Under the pieces are notes generated by a model that worked only from the letters and a program-made list of their open reading frames with translations, was not told where the DNA came from and searched no databases. A DNA stretch of 64,000 nt from assembly GCF_004208515.1 (NCBI RefSeq), contig NZ_SGIM01000004.1:173102-237101 (forward strand), read 5' to 3'. The translations under genes were made by a program, and so were the position numbers. The stretch's first letter is position 1. Every line of letters starts with the position of its first letter. The stretch comes from Acinetobacter halotolerans (GTDB lineage: Bacteria; Pseudomonadota; Gammaproteobacteria; Pseudomonadales; Moraxellaceae). This document shows, in pieces, positions 54,073 through 62,968 of this stretch.

Positions 54073-54688
54073 CTTTATACAGTTGAATTATCCCGATGAG
54101 AATTGCACCTACAGTGGCAAGAAACATATCTTTATGCGCATCCCACATATCACCTTGTTGACCATTATAGTTCTCAGCATCTTCTGGGGATAAACCTATT
54201 GAAAGCCCCCATTCTAGTAGTTCATAAATCATACTGGATGCCATTACAAATTGTATGACCAATAAGAAAAGCGTAAACGGCTTTGCTGTCGGCAACCAAA
54301 CCTGAAAGCAGCGATAGAAAAAGGGGTAGAGCAATAGTCCATAAGCAAAATGAACCAGCCGATCATACATATTGCGTGACCAACCCATAGTTTGATTTAG
54401 ATCGAAGTTAAATAGTTTTACGATCCATTCGTTATAAGGAACATGTGAATATAAATAATGCGCACCAATGATATGAATGAAAAGAAAGGATAAATATAAA
54501 CAAAAACTGAGATAACTGATGCCAATTTTTTTAATGCTAATGAGTAGCGCAATCAGCATCAAAACTGTACCTGCCTGATGGAGCAGGTATGAGTCAAATT
54601 CAAGTGGTTGAAAACTGGCAACAAGTGCAGCCAGCAGAAGTATAGCGAGTGCGATGTAATGCTTTAAACTCAATTGTTTCTCGATCAT
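54050..54688 (-). CDS. DUF2238/YjdF-like membrane protein
   Basis: A 212-residue inner-membrane protein with about six hydrophobic helices, like E. coli YjdF (DUF2238). Family-like stretches are MYDRLVHFAYGLLLYPFFYR, MASSMIYELLEWGLSIGL and GQQGDMWDAHKDMFLATVGAIL; the charged residues inside membrane segments (D, H, E) are conserved in the family. Function unknown. Confidence 0.85.
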   Translation of the reverse strand: MIEKQLSLKHYIALAILLLAALVASFQPLEFDSYLLHQAGTVLMLIALLISIKKIGISYLSFCLYLSFLFIHIIGAHYLYSHVPYNEWIVKLFNFDLNQTMGWSRNMYDRLVHFAYGLLLYPFFYRCFQVWLPTAKPFTLFLLVIQFVMASSMIYELLEWGLSIGLSPEDAENYNGQQGDMWDAHKDMFLATVGAILIGIIQLYKEKTPIRK

Positions 54689-54740
54689 GCCATTTCCAAA
54701 ATGTAGTCAGACACATCACATTCTTTTTAATCAATAGATT

Positions 54741-55076
54741 CTAATGTGTTGGGGTACTTTGTGGAGATACTCCGCCAAGTGCCTGACAAGCTTGTTTATA
54801 TAATTGATATTTTTGTTCTATAACCTCATCCAAAGGAATATTAAAAAGATTTTCACCATTTTTATATTGGTCGATGTAAGTTGACACTTTTTCTTTATTT
54901 ACTGCAAGGGTTTGTTGGTGAAAGTTGCTGATAGATGAGGTAGGAAGTTGGTTGGTTTCAATATTGTTGCATTGAAAATTTTGCAAGAGTTTTTCGGCAC
55001 GTTTTATTTCATTTGATTGTCCAAAGATACAACCAGTTAAGATTAAAGGGACAATAGACAATAAAAAAAGCTTCAT
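54741..55076 (-). CDS. Small hypothetical lipoprotein
   Basis: A 111-residue protein with a lipoprotein signal (FLLSIVPLILTGC, lipidated C16). The rest is polar, mostly helical (EIKRAEKLLQNFQC, QKYQLYKQACQALGG) with two further Cys that could form a disulphide. I do not recognise a family. 53 bp from the DUF2238 gene on the same strand and possibly cotranscribed with it. Confidence 0.6.
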   Translation of the reverse strand: MKLFLLSIVPLILTGCIFGQSNEIKRAEKLLQNFQCNNIETNQLPTSSISNFHQQTLAVNKEKVSTYIDQYKNGENLFNIPLDEVIEQKYQLYKQACQALGGVSPQSTPTH

Positions 55077-55216
55077 GAGAGATAAGATGAAATTTAAGAG
55101 TTCGCATTATTGTATAAAAGATTGATTTTATATATGAATCTTTTATGTCTAACATGATAAAAATTATTTTAAGCGTTATGCTATGTTGCTCTATGATCAA
55201 TAAGATTTTTATGTAA

Positions 55217-55615
55217 ATGATGCAAGGTTTTCTGATTGCGCTGTTGTTATTTGTATCTTGTCACGCCAATGCTGAAGATTATAATTTTTTTGCTGAGATA
55301 AAAGATGATGCTGAACATATGTTTGATTCAGCTTATCCACAAACACAGGCTGATTACTCTGTTTTACATAATCAGTTTTTCCAAGATGAACGTTGGCGAG
55401 TGTATAATTACACCGCATACCAAACCAATCAGTTTAATCAAAAAATGTTAACAGGGGACACTACGAACCTGTCTTTGGACGATTTTTCAATTTCTTTAGG
55501 GTATGGCATCGTTTATCAACTCAATCAAAGCAATCGCATTGGTTATGAATACCTATCCAGTTTCCCTTATGATCGTGGACAGTTGATTCGATTCTTTTGG
55601 CTGCGTATTTTTTAA
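55217..55615 (+). CDS. Hypothetical exported protein
   Basis: A 132-residue protein with a signal peptide (cleavage after CHANA, near residue 20). The mature part is rich in Tyr, Phe and Asn and alternates like beta strands (ISLGYGIVYQLNQSNRIGYEY), ending in Phe as outer-membrane proteins do. It could be a small barrel or a fragment of one. No family recognised. The stop codon overlaps the end of convergent rsmD by 4 bp. Confidence 0.55.
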   Translation: MMQGFLIALLLFVSCHANAEDYNFFAEIKDDAEHMFDSAYPQTQADYSVLHNQFFQDERWRVYNYTAYQTNQFNQKMLTGDTTNLSLDDFSISLGYGIVYQLNQSNRIGYEYLSSFPYDRGQLIRFFWLRIF

Positions 55616-56163
55616 ACTAATTTTTGATATAGTGCTGCTCTAACCATACCTGCTTTGGTTTCTTTAACTTTTTGCCATGAGGCTGGAAGTTTGAGTTGAG
55701 ACAAATCTCGATCAGCTTCAACATAAATATAAGCTTTTACTGCAATCAATGGATCAGTCAATTCGGCCAGTTCTTGCCATAGATCAAGACTATATGGTGG
55801 GTCGAGGAAGACCACATCAAACGATGATGCGCTTAATTTCTTTAAAGCCTGTTGCGCTGTTGATACGATTAATTGGCAGTTTTGGGCTTTTAACAGTTGG
55901 ATATTTTCTTTTAAAAAATTGGCTTGAGTTGTATTCGGTTCGATCATGACCACCTTTGCGGCGCCACGTGATAGGGCTTCAAAGGCAAGTGCGCCTGATC
56001 CTGTGCATAAATCCAACACCTGTGTATTTTGAATATCCCACATCAGCCAGTTGAATAAAGTTTCACGAACCCGATCGGGTGTAGGTCGTAAACCTTCAAT
56101 ATTGGCAAACGGGAGTGTTCGGCGTTTCCATTCTCCACCAATAATACGTAACTGATTTCTCAT
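55612..56163 (-). CDS. rsmD: 16S rRNA (guanine966-N2)-methyltransferase
   Basis: SAM-dependent methylation of G966 in 16S rRNA. A 183-residue Rossmann methyltransferase: RIIGGEWKRRTLPF at the start, RPTPDRVRETLFNWL, SAM-binding VLDLCTGSGALAFEALSRGA and the catalytic DPPY in VVFLDPPYSLDLW. Its ATG overlaps the mrdA stop by 1 bp (TAATG), so it is translationally coupled to mrdA. Confidence 0.95.
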   Translation of the reverse strand: MRNQLRIIGGEWKRRTLPFANIEGLRPTPDRVRETLFNWLMWDIQNTQVLDLCTGSGALAFEALSRGAAKVVMIEPNTTQANFLKENIQLLKAQNCQLIVSTAQQALKKLSASSFDVVFLDPPYSLDLWQELAELTDPLIAVKAYIYVEADRDLSQLKLPASWQKVKETKAGMVRAALYQKLV

Positions 56164-58190
56164 TATTCAGTCGCTCCATCATTTGATTGAACAGGCGGTG
56201 TTGTCACTGGGGTATTATTGGTAGAAACGGCAGGCGCGGCAGCATTGGTATTGTGTGGGGCTTCAATTGTTCCATTACCACTTGGTAATTCGCCCGGTTT
56301 AATCCCAGCGGTCATGAGACCACCACTGACTTGATGGTGAGCGGGGCGCAATGGATCATTTTTACGTTTTACCAGCCAATAATCAAAGATTGGACGAGCA
56401 ATTTGTGTTGCTGCACCGCCACTTCGACCATTTTCCCAAACCACAGCAATGGCAATTTCAGGATTTTCAGCAGGGGCAAAACCAACGAATAGACCATGAT
56501 CGCGCTGACGTTCAGAAAGTGCTGCTTCGTTGTAGCGCTTGCCTTGTGCAATACTTTTAACTTGGGCTGTACCTGTTTTACCGGCGATTGAGTATTGCAG
56601 ACCACTTTTGATACCTCGGCCAGTACCTGATTGAATGACATCGACCATTGCCTCGCGCATTTTGATCCAATCATCGAGTGTGCCATTAAATTTAATTTGT
56701 CCGTCTGGGGCATTGTGGACATCAAATTTTTTGGTGCCTTTGGTTTCACGTAATACGTGAGGAGTGACATGTGCACCTTGATTGGCGGTAATTGCGGTTG
56801 CCATTGCTAACTGAAGAGGTGTTGAGGTAAAAGCACCTTGTCCAATACTCACTGAAATCGTCTCACCTTTTAGCCATTTGGCATTTCGGGTACGCATTTT
56901 CCATGCAGGACTAGGGTATAAACCTGTACTTTCACTCGGTAAATCAATTCCTGTTTTTTCACCAAAACCGAATTGACGCATCCACTCATTCATTTTTTCA
57001 ATGCCCATGCGATAAGACAGGACATAAAAGTAGGTATCGCATGAAACAATTTGTGCTTTGTGCATATTGACGAGACCATGACCACTCTTTTTATGGTCAC
57101 GGAAACGGTGACTATCCCCCGGTAGTGAGAAATAGCCTGGATCGGAAATCGCTGTATTCCAATCCACTAAGCCATAGTGGATACCCCCTAAACCGAACAT
57201 TGGTTTAATGGTTGATCCTGGGGGATATACCCCTTGCACTGCACGGTTAAAGAGGGGTTGATCTAGATTGTCGCGTAGTTCGCCATAATCTTTATAACTA
57301 ATCCCAGTTACGAATAAATTAGGATTAAAGCTGGGACTAGATACGAGTGCTAAAATTTCACCTGTACGCGGGTCCATTGCCACAATCGCACCACGACGTC
57401 CAGCGAGTTGCTCAGATGCAATCGTTTGTAAGCCATAATCCAATGACAAATATAAATCATTACCGCGAGTAGGGTCTTTACGCCCTAAATTACGAAGCAC
57501 ATTGCCGTGTGCATCTGCTTCAACAGATTCATAACCCGGCATACCATGCAACAAATCTTCATAGCTTTTCTCTACCCCAATTTTACCAATGAGGTTGGTG
57601 CCAGCATATAAATCTTTATCAATGCTTCTCAGCTCTTTATCGTTAATACGGCCCACATAGCCAATCACGTGGGCAAATAATTCCCCAAATGGATAATAGC
57701 GTGTCATTTGCGTTTCTATTTTTACGCCGGGAAATGCATATTTAACTTCACTAAATTTGGCAATATCTGCTTCAGTCAGATTCAGTTTAATGGTGATTCT
57801 TTCAGTCTTTCGCGCTGTTTTTACCCGACTTTTGAATCGCTCAACATCTTCTTGGGTGAGATTTAAGATTGGAACTAAGCGCTCAATGCTATCGTCAATA
57901 TCGGTGACATCAGCACGACTCAGCGTTGCTGTAAAGACAGGATAATTGTCTGCCAACAGAATACCATTACGGTCATAGATATAGCCGCGAGCGGGGGGGA
58001 GTGGTTGCAGGCGAATCCTGTTCTTATCTGATGCGGTTGTAAAATCATCGTAATGCACAATCTGTAAATAGGCATAACGACAGAGCAGTAAGAGTAAAAA
58101 AGTCGCAACAAGAAACATTGCAAACAAAATTCGACCCTTATAAATGCGCTTTTCTTGTTGCATGTTTTTTAAAGGAAAGTGCTGTTTCAT
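56163..58190 (-). CDS. mrdA: Penicillin-binding protein 2
   Basis: Transpeptidase of the elongasome (rod shape). A 675-residue class B PBP: N-terminal membrane helix (GRILFAMFLVATFLLLLLCRYAYL, about 19-42), the dimerisation domain, then transpeptidase motifs S-T-I-K in YPPGSTIKPMFG (near 326-329), S-C-D in QIVSCDTYFY and K-T-G in IAGKTGTAQ. A Thr/Asn/Pro-rich tail of about 40 residues at the C-terminus is usual. First gene of mrdA-rsmD. Confidence 0.95.
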   Translation of the reverse strand: MKQHFPLKNMQQEKRIYKGRILFAMFLVATFLLLLLCRYAYLQIVHYDDFTTASDKNRIRLQPLPPARGYIYDRNGILLADNYPVFTATLSRADVTDIDDSIERLVPILNLTQEDVERFKSRVKTARKTERITIKLNLTEADIAKFSEVKYAFPGVKIETQMTRYYPFGELFAHVIGYVGRINDKELRSIDKDLYAGTNLIGKIGVEKSYEDLLHGMPGYESVEADAHGNVLRNLGRKDPTRGNDLYLSLDYGLQTIASEQLAGRRGAIVAMDPRTGEILALVSSPSFNPNLFVTGISYKDYGELRDNLDQPLFNRAVQGVYPPGSTIKPMFGLGGIHYGLVDWNTAISDPGYFSLPGDSHRFRDHKKSGHGLVNMHKAQIVSCDTYFYVLSYRMGIEKMNEWMRQFGFGEKTGIDLPSESTGLYPSPAWKMRTRNAKWLKGETISVSIGQGAFTSTPLQLAMATAITANQGAHVTPHVLRETKGTKKFDVHNAPDGQIKFNGTLDDWIKMREAMVDVIQSGTGRGIKSGLQYSIAGKTGTAQVKSIAQGKRYNEAALSERQRDHGLFVGFAPAENPEIAIAVVWENGRSGGAATQIARPIFDYWLVKRKNDPLRPAHHQVSGGLMTAGIKPGELPSGNGTIEAPHNTNAAAPAVSTNNTPVTTPPVQSNDGATE

Positions 58191-58429
58191 AAGGTGTCGA
58201 CTTAATTATACGATTGAGGGGTAGATTGACTGAACATTTTAACGTAAGTTGCATGATCTTACTGTAGAATTTTCGACACTTCACGCAAATGATGATGCGA
58301 CAGTTTTTGACTTTGCAGACATTAAAATTGTACGGTCTTGTATATTAGATACAAAATAATTCTGTTAAAGTCACAAACTGCTTGAAATGGAAAGACCAAT
58401 ATACACTCTTAGGGAAAATGGAGAAAATA

Positions 58430-58948
58430 ATGAGAAAAATTTGTCTTTTACTCGCGGTTTTAGCATCGAATGGTTTAGCTCATGCTGATGAAAATGCATT
58501 TCTTCCCGAAGCAAAATTAACAGGGGCAAATGTTTCAACTTGGAATGTTGGGGCTGGTTTTACCAAAAAATTATTACACACCAATCTTGAATGGGTAAAT
58601 CCGTATGGTATTGCGTATGCCAAAGCGGGTGTTTTTTTAAATGATGAAAATCCGGCAGGGGGACAAGTTGGATTTCGTTATCCATATCATCTCACTGGCA
58701 CAGATAAAAATGGTTATTACATCGGCGCTTATGCTGGCCATATAGAAAGTAAACAGATTGATGGTGAAGAAAAAGCGCGTTTAGGCGCGGGTGTAGATCT
58801 TGCGTTCGTTTGGTTAAATTCAGAACGCATCAGTACCTTTAGTGTGGGAATTGGCGCGGGTGAAAAACTCAAAGATGATCGTGGGAACGTGATTGAGAAA
58901 ACTGAACCAACGTTGCAATTTTCATATTCGTTAAGTTTTGGTTTATAG
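58430..58948 (+). CDS. Hypothetical outer-membrane-like protein
   Basis: A 172-residue exported protein; ATG 58430 follows GGAGAAA and starts a signal peptide (MRKICLLLAVLASNGLAHA, cleavage near residue 19). An upstream ATG at 58382 would add a polar leader with no sense as a signal. The mature chain alternates hydrophobic and polar residues with Gly and aromatic ones (GVGFRYPYHL, YYIGAYAGHIESK, LQFSYSLSFGL), like a small beta barrel. No family recognised. Confidence 0.6.
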   Translation: MRKICLLLAVLASNGLAHADENAFLPEAKLTGANVSTWNVGAGFTKKLLHTNLEWVNPYGIAYAKAGVFLNDENPAGGQVGFRYPYHLTGTDKNGYYIGAYAGHIESKQIDGEEKARLGAGVDLAFVWLNSERISTFSVGIGAGEKLKDDRGNVIEKTEPTLQFSYSLSFGL

Positions 58949-59009
58949 GGGTGAGCGAACTGTTCATTTTATATAGACCATCATGTATCAATAATTCTGA
59001 GAGTCATGC

Positions 59010-60323
59010 ATGTTTGATTACGTCAATGAATTGTGGCAGATTTTTTTAGCACGTCCGGATTTTTGGGCAGTCCTCAGTATTATACCTGTAACTGCTTTTG
59101 TGACTTGGGCACATGTGTGGATGGCTTTAAAAATGGTGTTCTACCCAATTAATTTTTGGGGGTTTCACTTAGGGCCATTGCCAGTAGGATGGCAAGGAAT
59201 CGTGCCACGCAAAGCGGGGCGTATTTCAGGCATTATTACGGATAATACCCTCTCTAAATTGGGATCATTGCGCGAGTTTTTAGAAGCAATGGATCCTGAA
59301 GACATGGCGATGATCATTGGTGAGCAAGTCGGTTTTGAGCTTGAGCACCTTATTGATGAAGTCATGCTTGATCGCAATGCGGTGTTATGGGAAAACTTAC
59401 CTTATTCCATTAAACGTCGTATTTATGCACAAGCACATAAGCAATTGCCCAATACCCTGAGGGAGCTCGTCACAGAGTTGACCTTAAATGTTGAGTCATT
59501 GGTAGATATGCGCGAAATGGTGGTCAGCCAAATGGAAGGTGATCGTCGTTTAATGGTGCGTATGTTCCTCAAGGTCGGACAAAAAGAAATTAACTTTATT
59601 TGGCATATTAGTGCCCTCATCGGGATGTTCTTCGGTATTTTCCAGATGATTGTGTGGTTTGTGGTGCCTTGGCATTGGACGGTTCCGTTTTGGGCAGCGA
59701 TTTGGGGCTTCTTGACCAACTGGATCGCGATTTGGATGGTATTCAATCCAATTCAACCGCATCCTGTTCGCTATCCGCAGTTTTTCCGTTTGACCAAAGA
59801 CCGCAAGTTCCCGTGGGTTGTACCTGTCCTTAAGATCGGTACCTATAATGTTCAAGGCGCATTTATGAAGCGTCAGGAAGAAGTTTCTGATGTGTTTGCA
59901 AGTGTGGTGACTGAAGATTTAATTACCTTGAAATCAATTATGACCGAAATGATGTACGGCAGTAAGAAAGACAAAACACGCCGTATTGTTAAACGTCATA
60001 TCAATGAAATCATGGAAACACCATTGGTGCGTACCTCGTTGCAGTTATCTTTAGGTCCTAGGGAGTATGCTAGACTAAAGACCGACTTGATTGATCGTTC
60101 AATTGAAATTACCATGGGTCCAGTATGTGATCCAGCCTTGAATGCAAGCCGTGCGCAGAAAATCTTTCATATGTTTAGAGAGCGTATTCGTGAACTAACA
60201 CCGAAAGAGTTCCAGAACTTATTACGTCCTGCATTCCAAGAAGATGAATGGATTTTAATTGTACTGGGTGGGGTAACTGGTTTCTTAGCTGGTTTAATTC
60301 ACTTATTTGTTGCTTTCTTATAA
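59010..60323 (+). CDS. DUF445 family membrane protein
   Basis: A 437-residue protein of the DUF445 family: membrane helices near residues 15-45 (DFWAVLSIIPVTAFVTWAHVWMALKMVF), 195-250 (LIGMFFGIFQMIVWFVV and FWAAIWGFLTNWIAIWMVF) and at the end (IVLGGVTGFLAGLIHLFVAFL). The P-x-G-W-Q-G-I-V-P stretch LPVGWQGIVPRKAGRISGII is typical. Function unknown in the family. It precedes adk by 82 bp. Confidence 0.88.
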   Translation: MFDYVNELWQIFLARPDFWAVLSIIPVTAFVTWAHVWMALKMVFYPINFWGFHLGPLPVGWQGIVPRKAGRISGIITDNTLSKLGSLREFLEAMDPEDMAMIIGEQVGFELEHLIDEVMLDRNAVLWENLPYSIKRRIYAQAHKQLPNTLRELVTELTLNVESLVDMREMVVSQMEGDRRLMVRMFLKVGQKEINFIWHISALIGMFFGIFQMIVWFVVPWHWTVPFWAAIWGFLTNWIAIWMVFNPIQPHPVRYPQFFRLTKDRKFPWVVPVLKIGTYNVQGAFMKRQEEVSDVFASVVTEDLITLKSIMTEMMYGSKKDKTRRIVKRHINEIMETPLVRTSLQLSLGPREYARLKTDLIDRSIEITMGPVCDPALNASRAQKIFHMFRERIRELTPKEFQNLLRPAFQEDEWILIVLGGVTGFLAGLIHLFVAFL

Positions 60324-60390
60324 TTAATTTGATGTTGGTTGAGTGATAACTCTGTATGATATTGCTCAATTTAAAATTTATTGTTTTTAG

Positions 60391-61059
<669 letters not shown>

Positions 61060-61076
61060 TTTGGGTTGCTGATTGG

Positions 61077-61107
61077 AAAAGAGCTCTGAATATAGGGCTC
61101 TTTTTAT
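61077..61107 (+). terminator. Terminator of adk
   Basis: AAAAGAGC pairs with GCTCTTTTT around a loop of about 12 bases. It is followed closely by the GTG start of the small protein at 61121. Confidence 0.7.
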
Positions 61108-61120
61108 TTTGGAGTAAACA

Positions 61121-61303
61121 GTGCTAAAAATTATCTTGATTGTCGTTGTTATTTTAAGTTTTGCATTATTGTTATTCTTACTGTACCAAAGTCAAAAAAT
61201 GCTGCGTCATGTGCAAGCGCAACAAGCTTTAGAAAATAAGCAAAATGGCAAAGATCGCCAACTTCATCCTAAATTGCAAAAGAATAAAGAGACTCAGGAT
61301 TAA
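61121..61303 (+). CDS. Small single-pass membrane protein
   Basis: A 60-residue protein with a GTG start and GGAG 7 bp before it. One hydrophobic helix (IILIVVVILSFALLLFLLY, about 4-22) is followed by a basic and Gln-rich cytosolic tail (QAQQALENKQNGKDRQLHPK). Codon use resembles real genes and the ribosome site supports translation. No family recognised. It ends 4 bp inside the convergent nth gene. Confidence 0.6.
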   Translation: MLKIILIVVVILSFALLLFLLYQSQKMLRHVQAQQALENKQNGKDRQLHPKLQKNKETQD

Positions 61304-61986
61304 GTGAGATTTTTGATTGGAATTGCTTTGGCAGCGCCAAATTCAAAACGCTCAGGCCAGTTGCATACATCAGAAACGATACACTCATTACACTTTGGTT
61401 TACGTGCAATACAGCAATAACGACCATGTAAAATTAACCAATGATGAGCGTCTAAAATAAATTCTTTTGGAATGACTTTAACTAAGCGATGCTCTACCTC
61501 TAAAACATTCTTGCCAACTGCTAAACCCGTGCGATTACCGACACGAAAAATATGGGTATCTACCGCCATTGCAGGTTGTCCAAAAGCCGTATTTAACACC
61601 ACATTCGCTGTTTTTCGACCTACACCGGGCAAAGCTTCGAGTGCTTGGCGTGTTTCAGGCACTTGACCTTGATGTAGTTCCAGCAAAATACCACAAGTTT
61701 TGATGACATTTTCAGCTTTAGAATTATACAAGCCAATGGTTTTTATATAGGTTTTTAAACCGTCTACACCGAGGTTGAAAATGGCTTGAGCAGTATTCGC
61801 AATCGGATAAAGTTTGTCGGTGGCTTTATTTACACTGACATCGGTGGCTTGTGCTGAAAGCATGACCGCAATCAATAGCTCAAATGGTGATGAATAATTG
61901 AGTTCCGTTTCAGGGTTTGGTCGCTGTTCGCGTAAACGCTCAAAAAAGGTTTGAATCTGCTTTTTGGTCATATTTTTAACGGGCAT
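61300..61986 (-). CDS. nth: Endonuclease III
   Basis: Base-excision repair DNA glycosylase/AP lyase for oxidised pyrimidines. 228 residues. The helix-hairpin-helix ALPGVGRKTANVVLNTAFG carries the catalytic Lys, VDTHIFRVGNR holds the catalytic Asp, and the [4Fe-4S] ligands C-x6-C-x2-C-x5-C are in CIARKPKCNECIVSDVC. The start is at ATG 61986, directly after the rsxB stop; a second ATG at 61971 is possible. Coupled with rsxB. Confidence 0.95.
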   Translation of the reverse strand: MPVKNMTKKQIQTFFERLREQRPNPETELNYSSPFELLIAVMLSAQATDVSVNKATDKLYPIANTAQAIFNLGVDGLKTYIKTIGLYNSKAENVIKTCGILLELHQGQVPETRQALEALPGVGRKTANVVLNTAFGQPAMAVDTHIFRVGNRTGLAVGKNVLEVEHRLVKVIPKEFILDAHHWLILHGRYCCIARKPKCNECIVSDVCNWPERFEFGAAKAIPIKNLT

Positions 61987-62784
61987 TTAGATTTCCTGTA
62001 GCTCGTTTAAACGTTGTTGAAGTGCAATGAGCTGGGCTTGTTTTTGTTCATCTGGACGGACACTGAGTTGCTTTTCTAACTTCTTAATTTGAGTGCGAGT
62101 TTTAGCAAGTTCAATGGTTGTTTTGGCATCCAGAACAGGATTTTCTTTAGGTTTGTCTGCTAAGGTAATCGTCGGAATATTATTTGAGGCTTGTGAAAAT
62201 TGAGCAAAGAACTCAATATCAATTTCTGCACGTACGATAGGCCCTTTACGACTGACACGACGTTTTTCTTCACGTTGAATATGCGCGTAATAACGTTGTC
62301 TTAATTGGTTTTGTTCTAACGTTCGTTGTTCTGCTGTAGGAATAGGTTCTGGGTCTGCAACCAAATCTATGCAATCGACAGGACAAGGAGGAATACACAA
62401 TTCACACCCTGTACAAAGATCAGTCAAAATACTATGCATCAGTTTACCACTACCGATGATGGCATCAACAGGACACGCACTGATACATTTGGTACAACCA
62501 ATACATTCATCTTCTCGAATGATCGCTTTCATTCTTTGCGGTCGCCCATCTGTCTGTATATCCCAAACACTTGGCTCGGCAGTGAGATGAGGGCGTTGTA
62601 GCAATATTGCTAGCGCGTCGGCAACAGGTTGTCCACCCGGAACACACTTATTGGCTGCTTCACCTTCTGCAATCGACTTGGCATAAGGCAAACATCCATC
62701 ACGATGCCCACATAAACCACACTGAGTTTGTGGTAAAAGTTGGTCAATTTGAACAATAAGAGATCGTTGTGCAGATAGCGACAT
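61987..62784 (-). CDS. rsxB: RsxB/RnfB-like ferredoxin-type protein
   Basis: A 265-residue iron-sulfur protein. [10 protein letters not shown] near the N-terminus corresponds to the 4Fe-4S domain of RnfB; two ferredoxin motifs follow, [12 protein letters not shown] and [12 protein letters not shown]. The N-terminal membrane helix of canonical RnfB is absent (it begins [17 protein letters not shown]), and an extra C-terminal region of about 110 residues is coiled-coil-like ([15 protein letters not shown]). No rsxA, C, D, E or G genes are present in the window. It directly precedes nth, giving a two-gene operon. Confidence 0.88.
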   Translation of the reverse strand: MSLSAQRSLIVQIDQLLPQTQCGLCGHRDGCLPYAKSIAEGEAANKCVPGGQPVADALAILLQRPHLTAEPSVWDIQTDGRPQRMKAIIREDECIGCTKCISACPVDAIIGSGKLMHSILTDLCTGCELCIPPCPVDCIDLVADPEPIPTAEQRTLEQNQLRQRYYAHIQREEKRRVSRKGPIVRAEIDIEFFAQFSQASNNIPTITLADKPKENPVLDAKTTIELAKTRTQIKKLEKQLSVRPDEQKQAQLIALQQRLNELQEI

Positions 62785-62968
62785 GGAAAAGGTGTAGCGG
62801 AAAACAGGACAGGTAGTATAGCAAATAATAGTTTAGCGCGACGAGTCATCGGTGCATTGGATTGCACATTGGGTAAAGTGATCGTTTCAAAAGTTTGACA
62901 TTAAAAACATAGACTAACTTGTATGTTTATTATAGAATCGGGCAGATTTTAGTAAATATTTTATAAAA

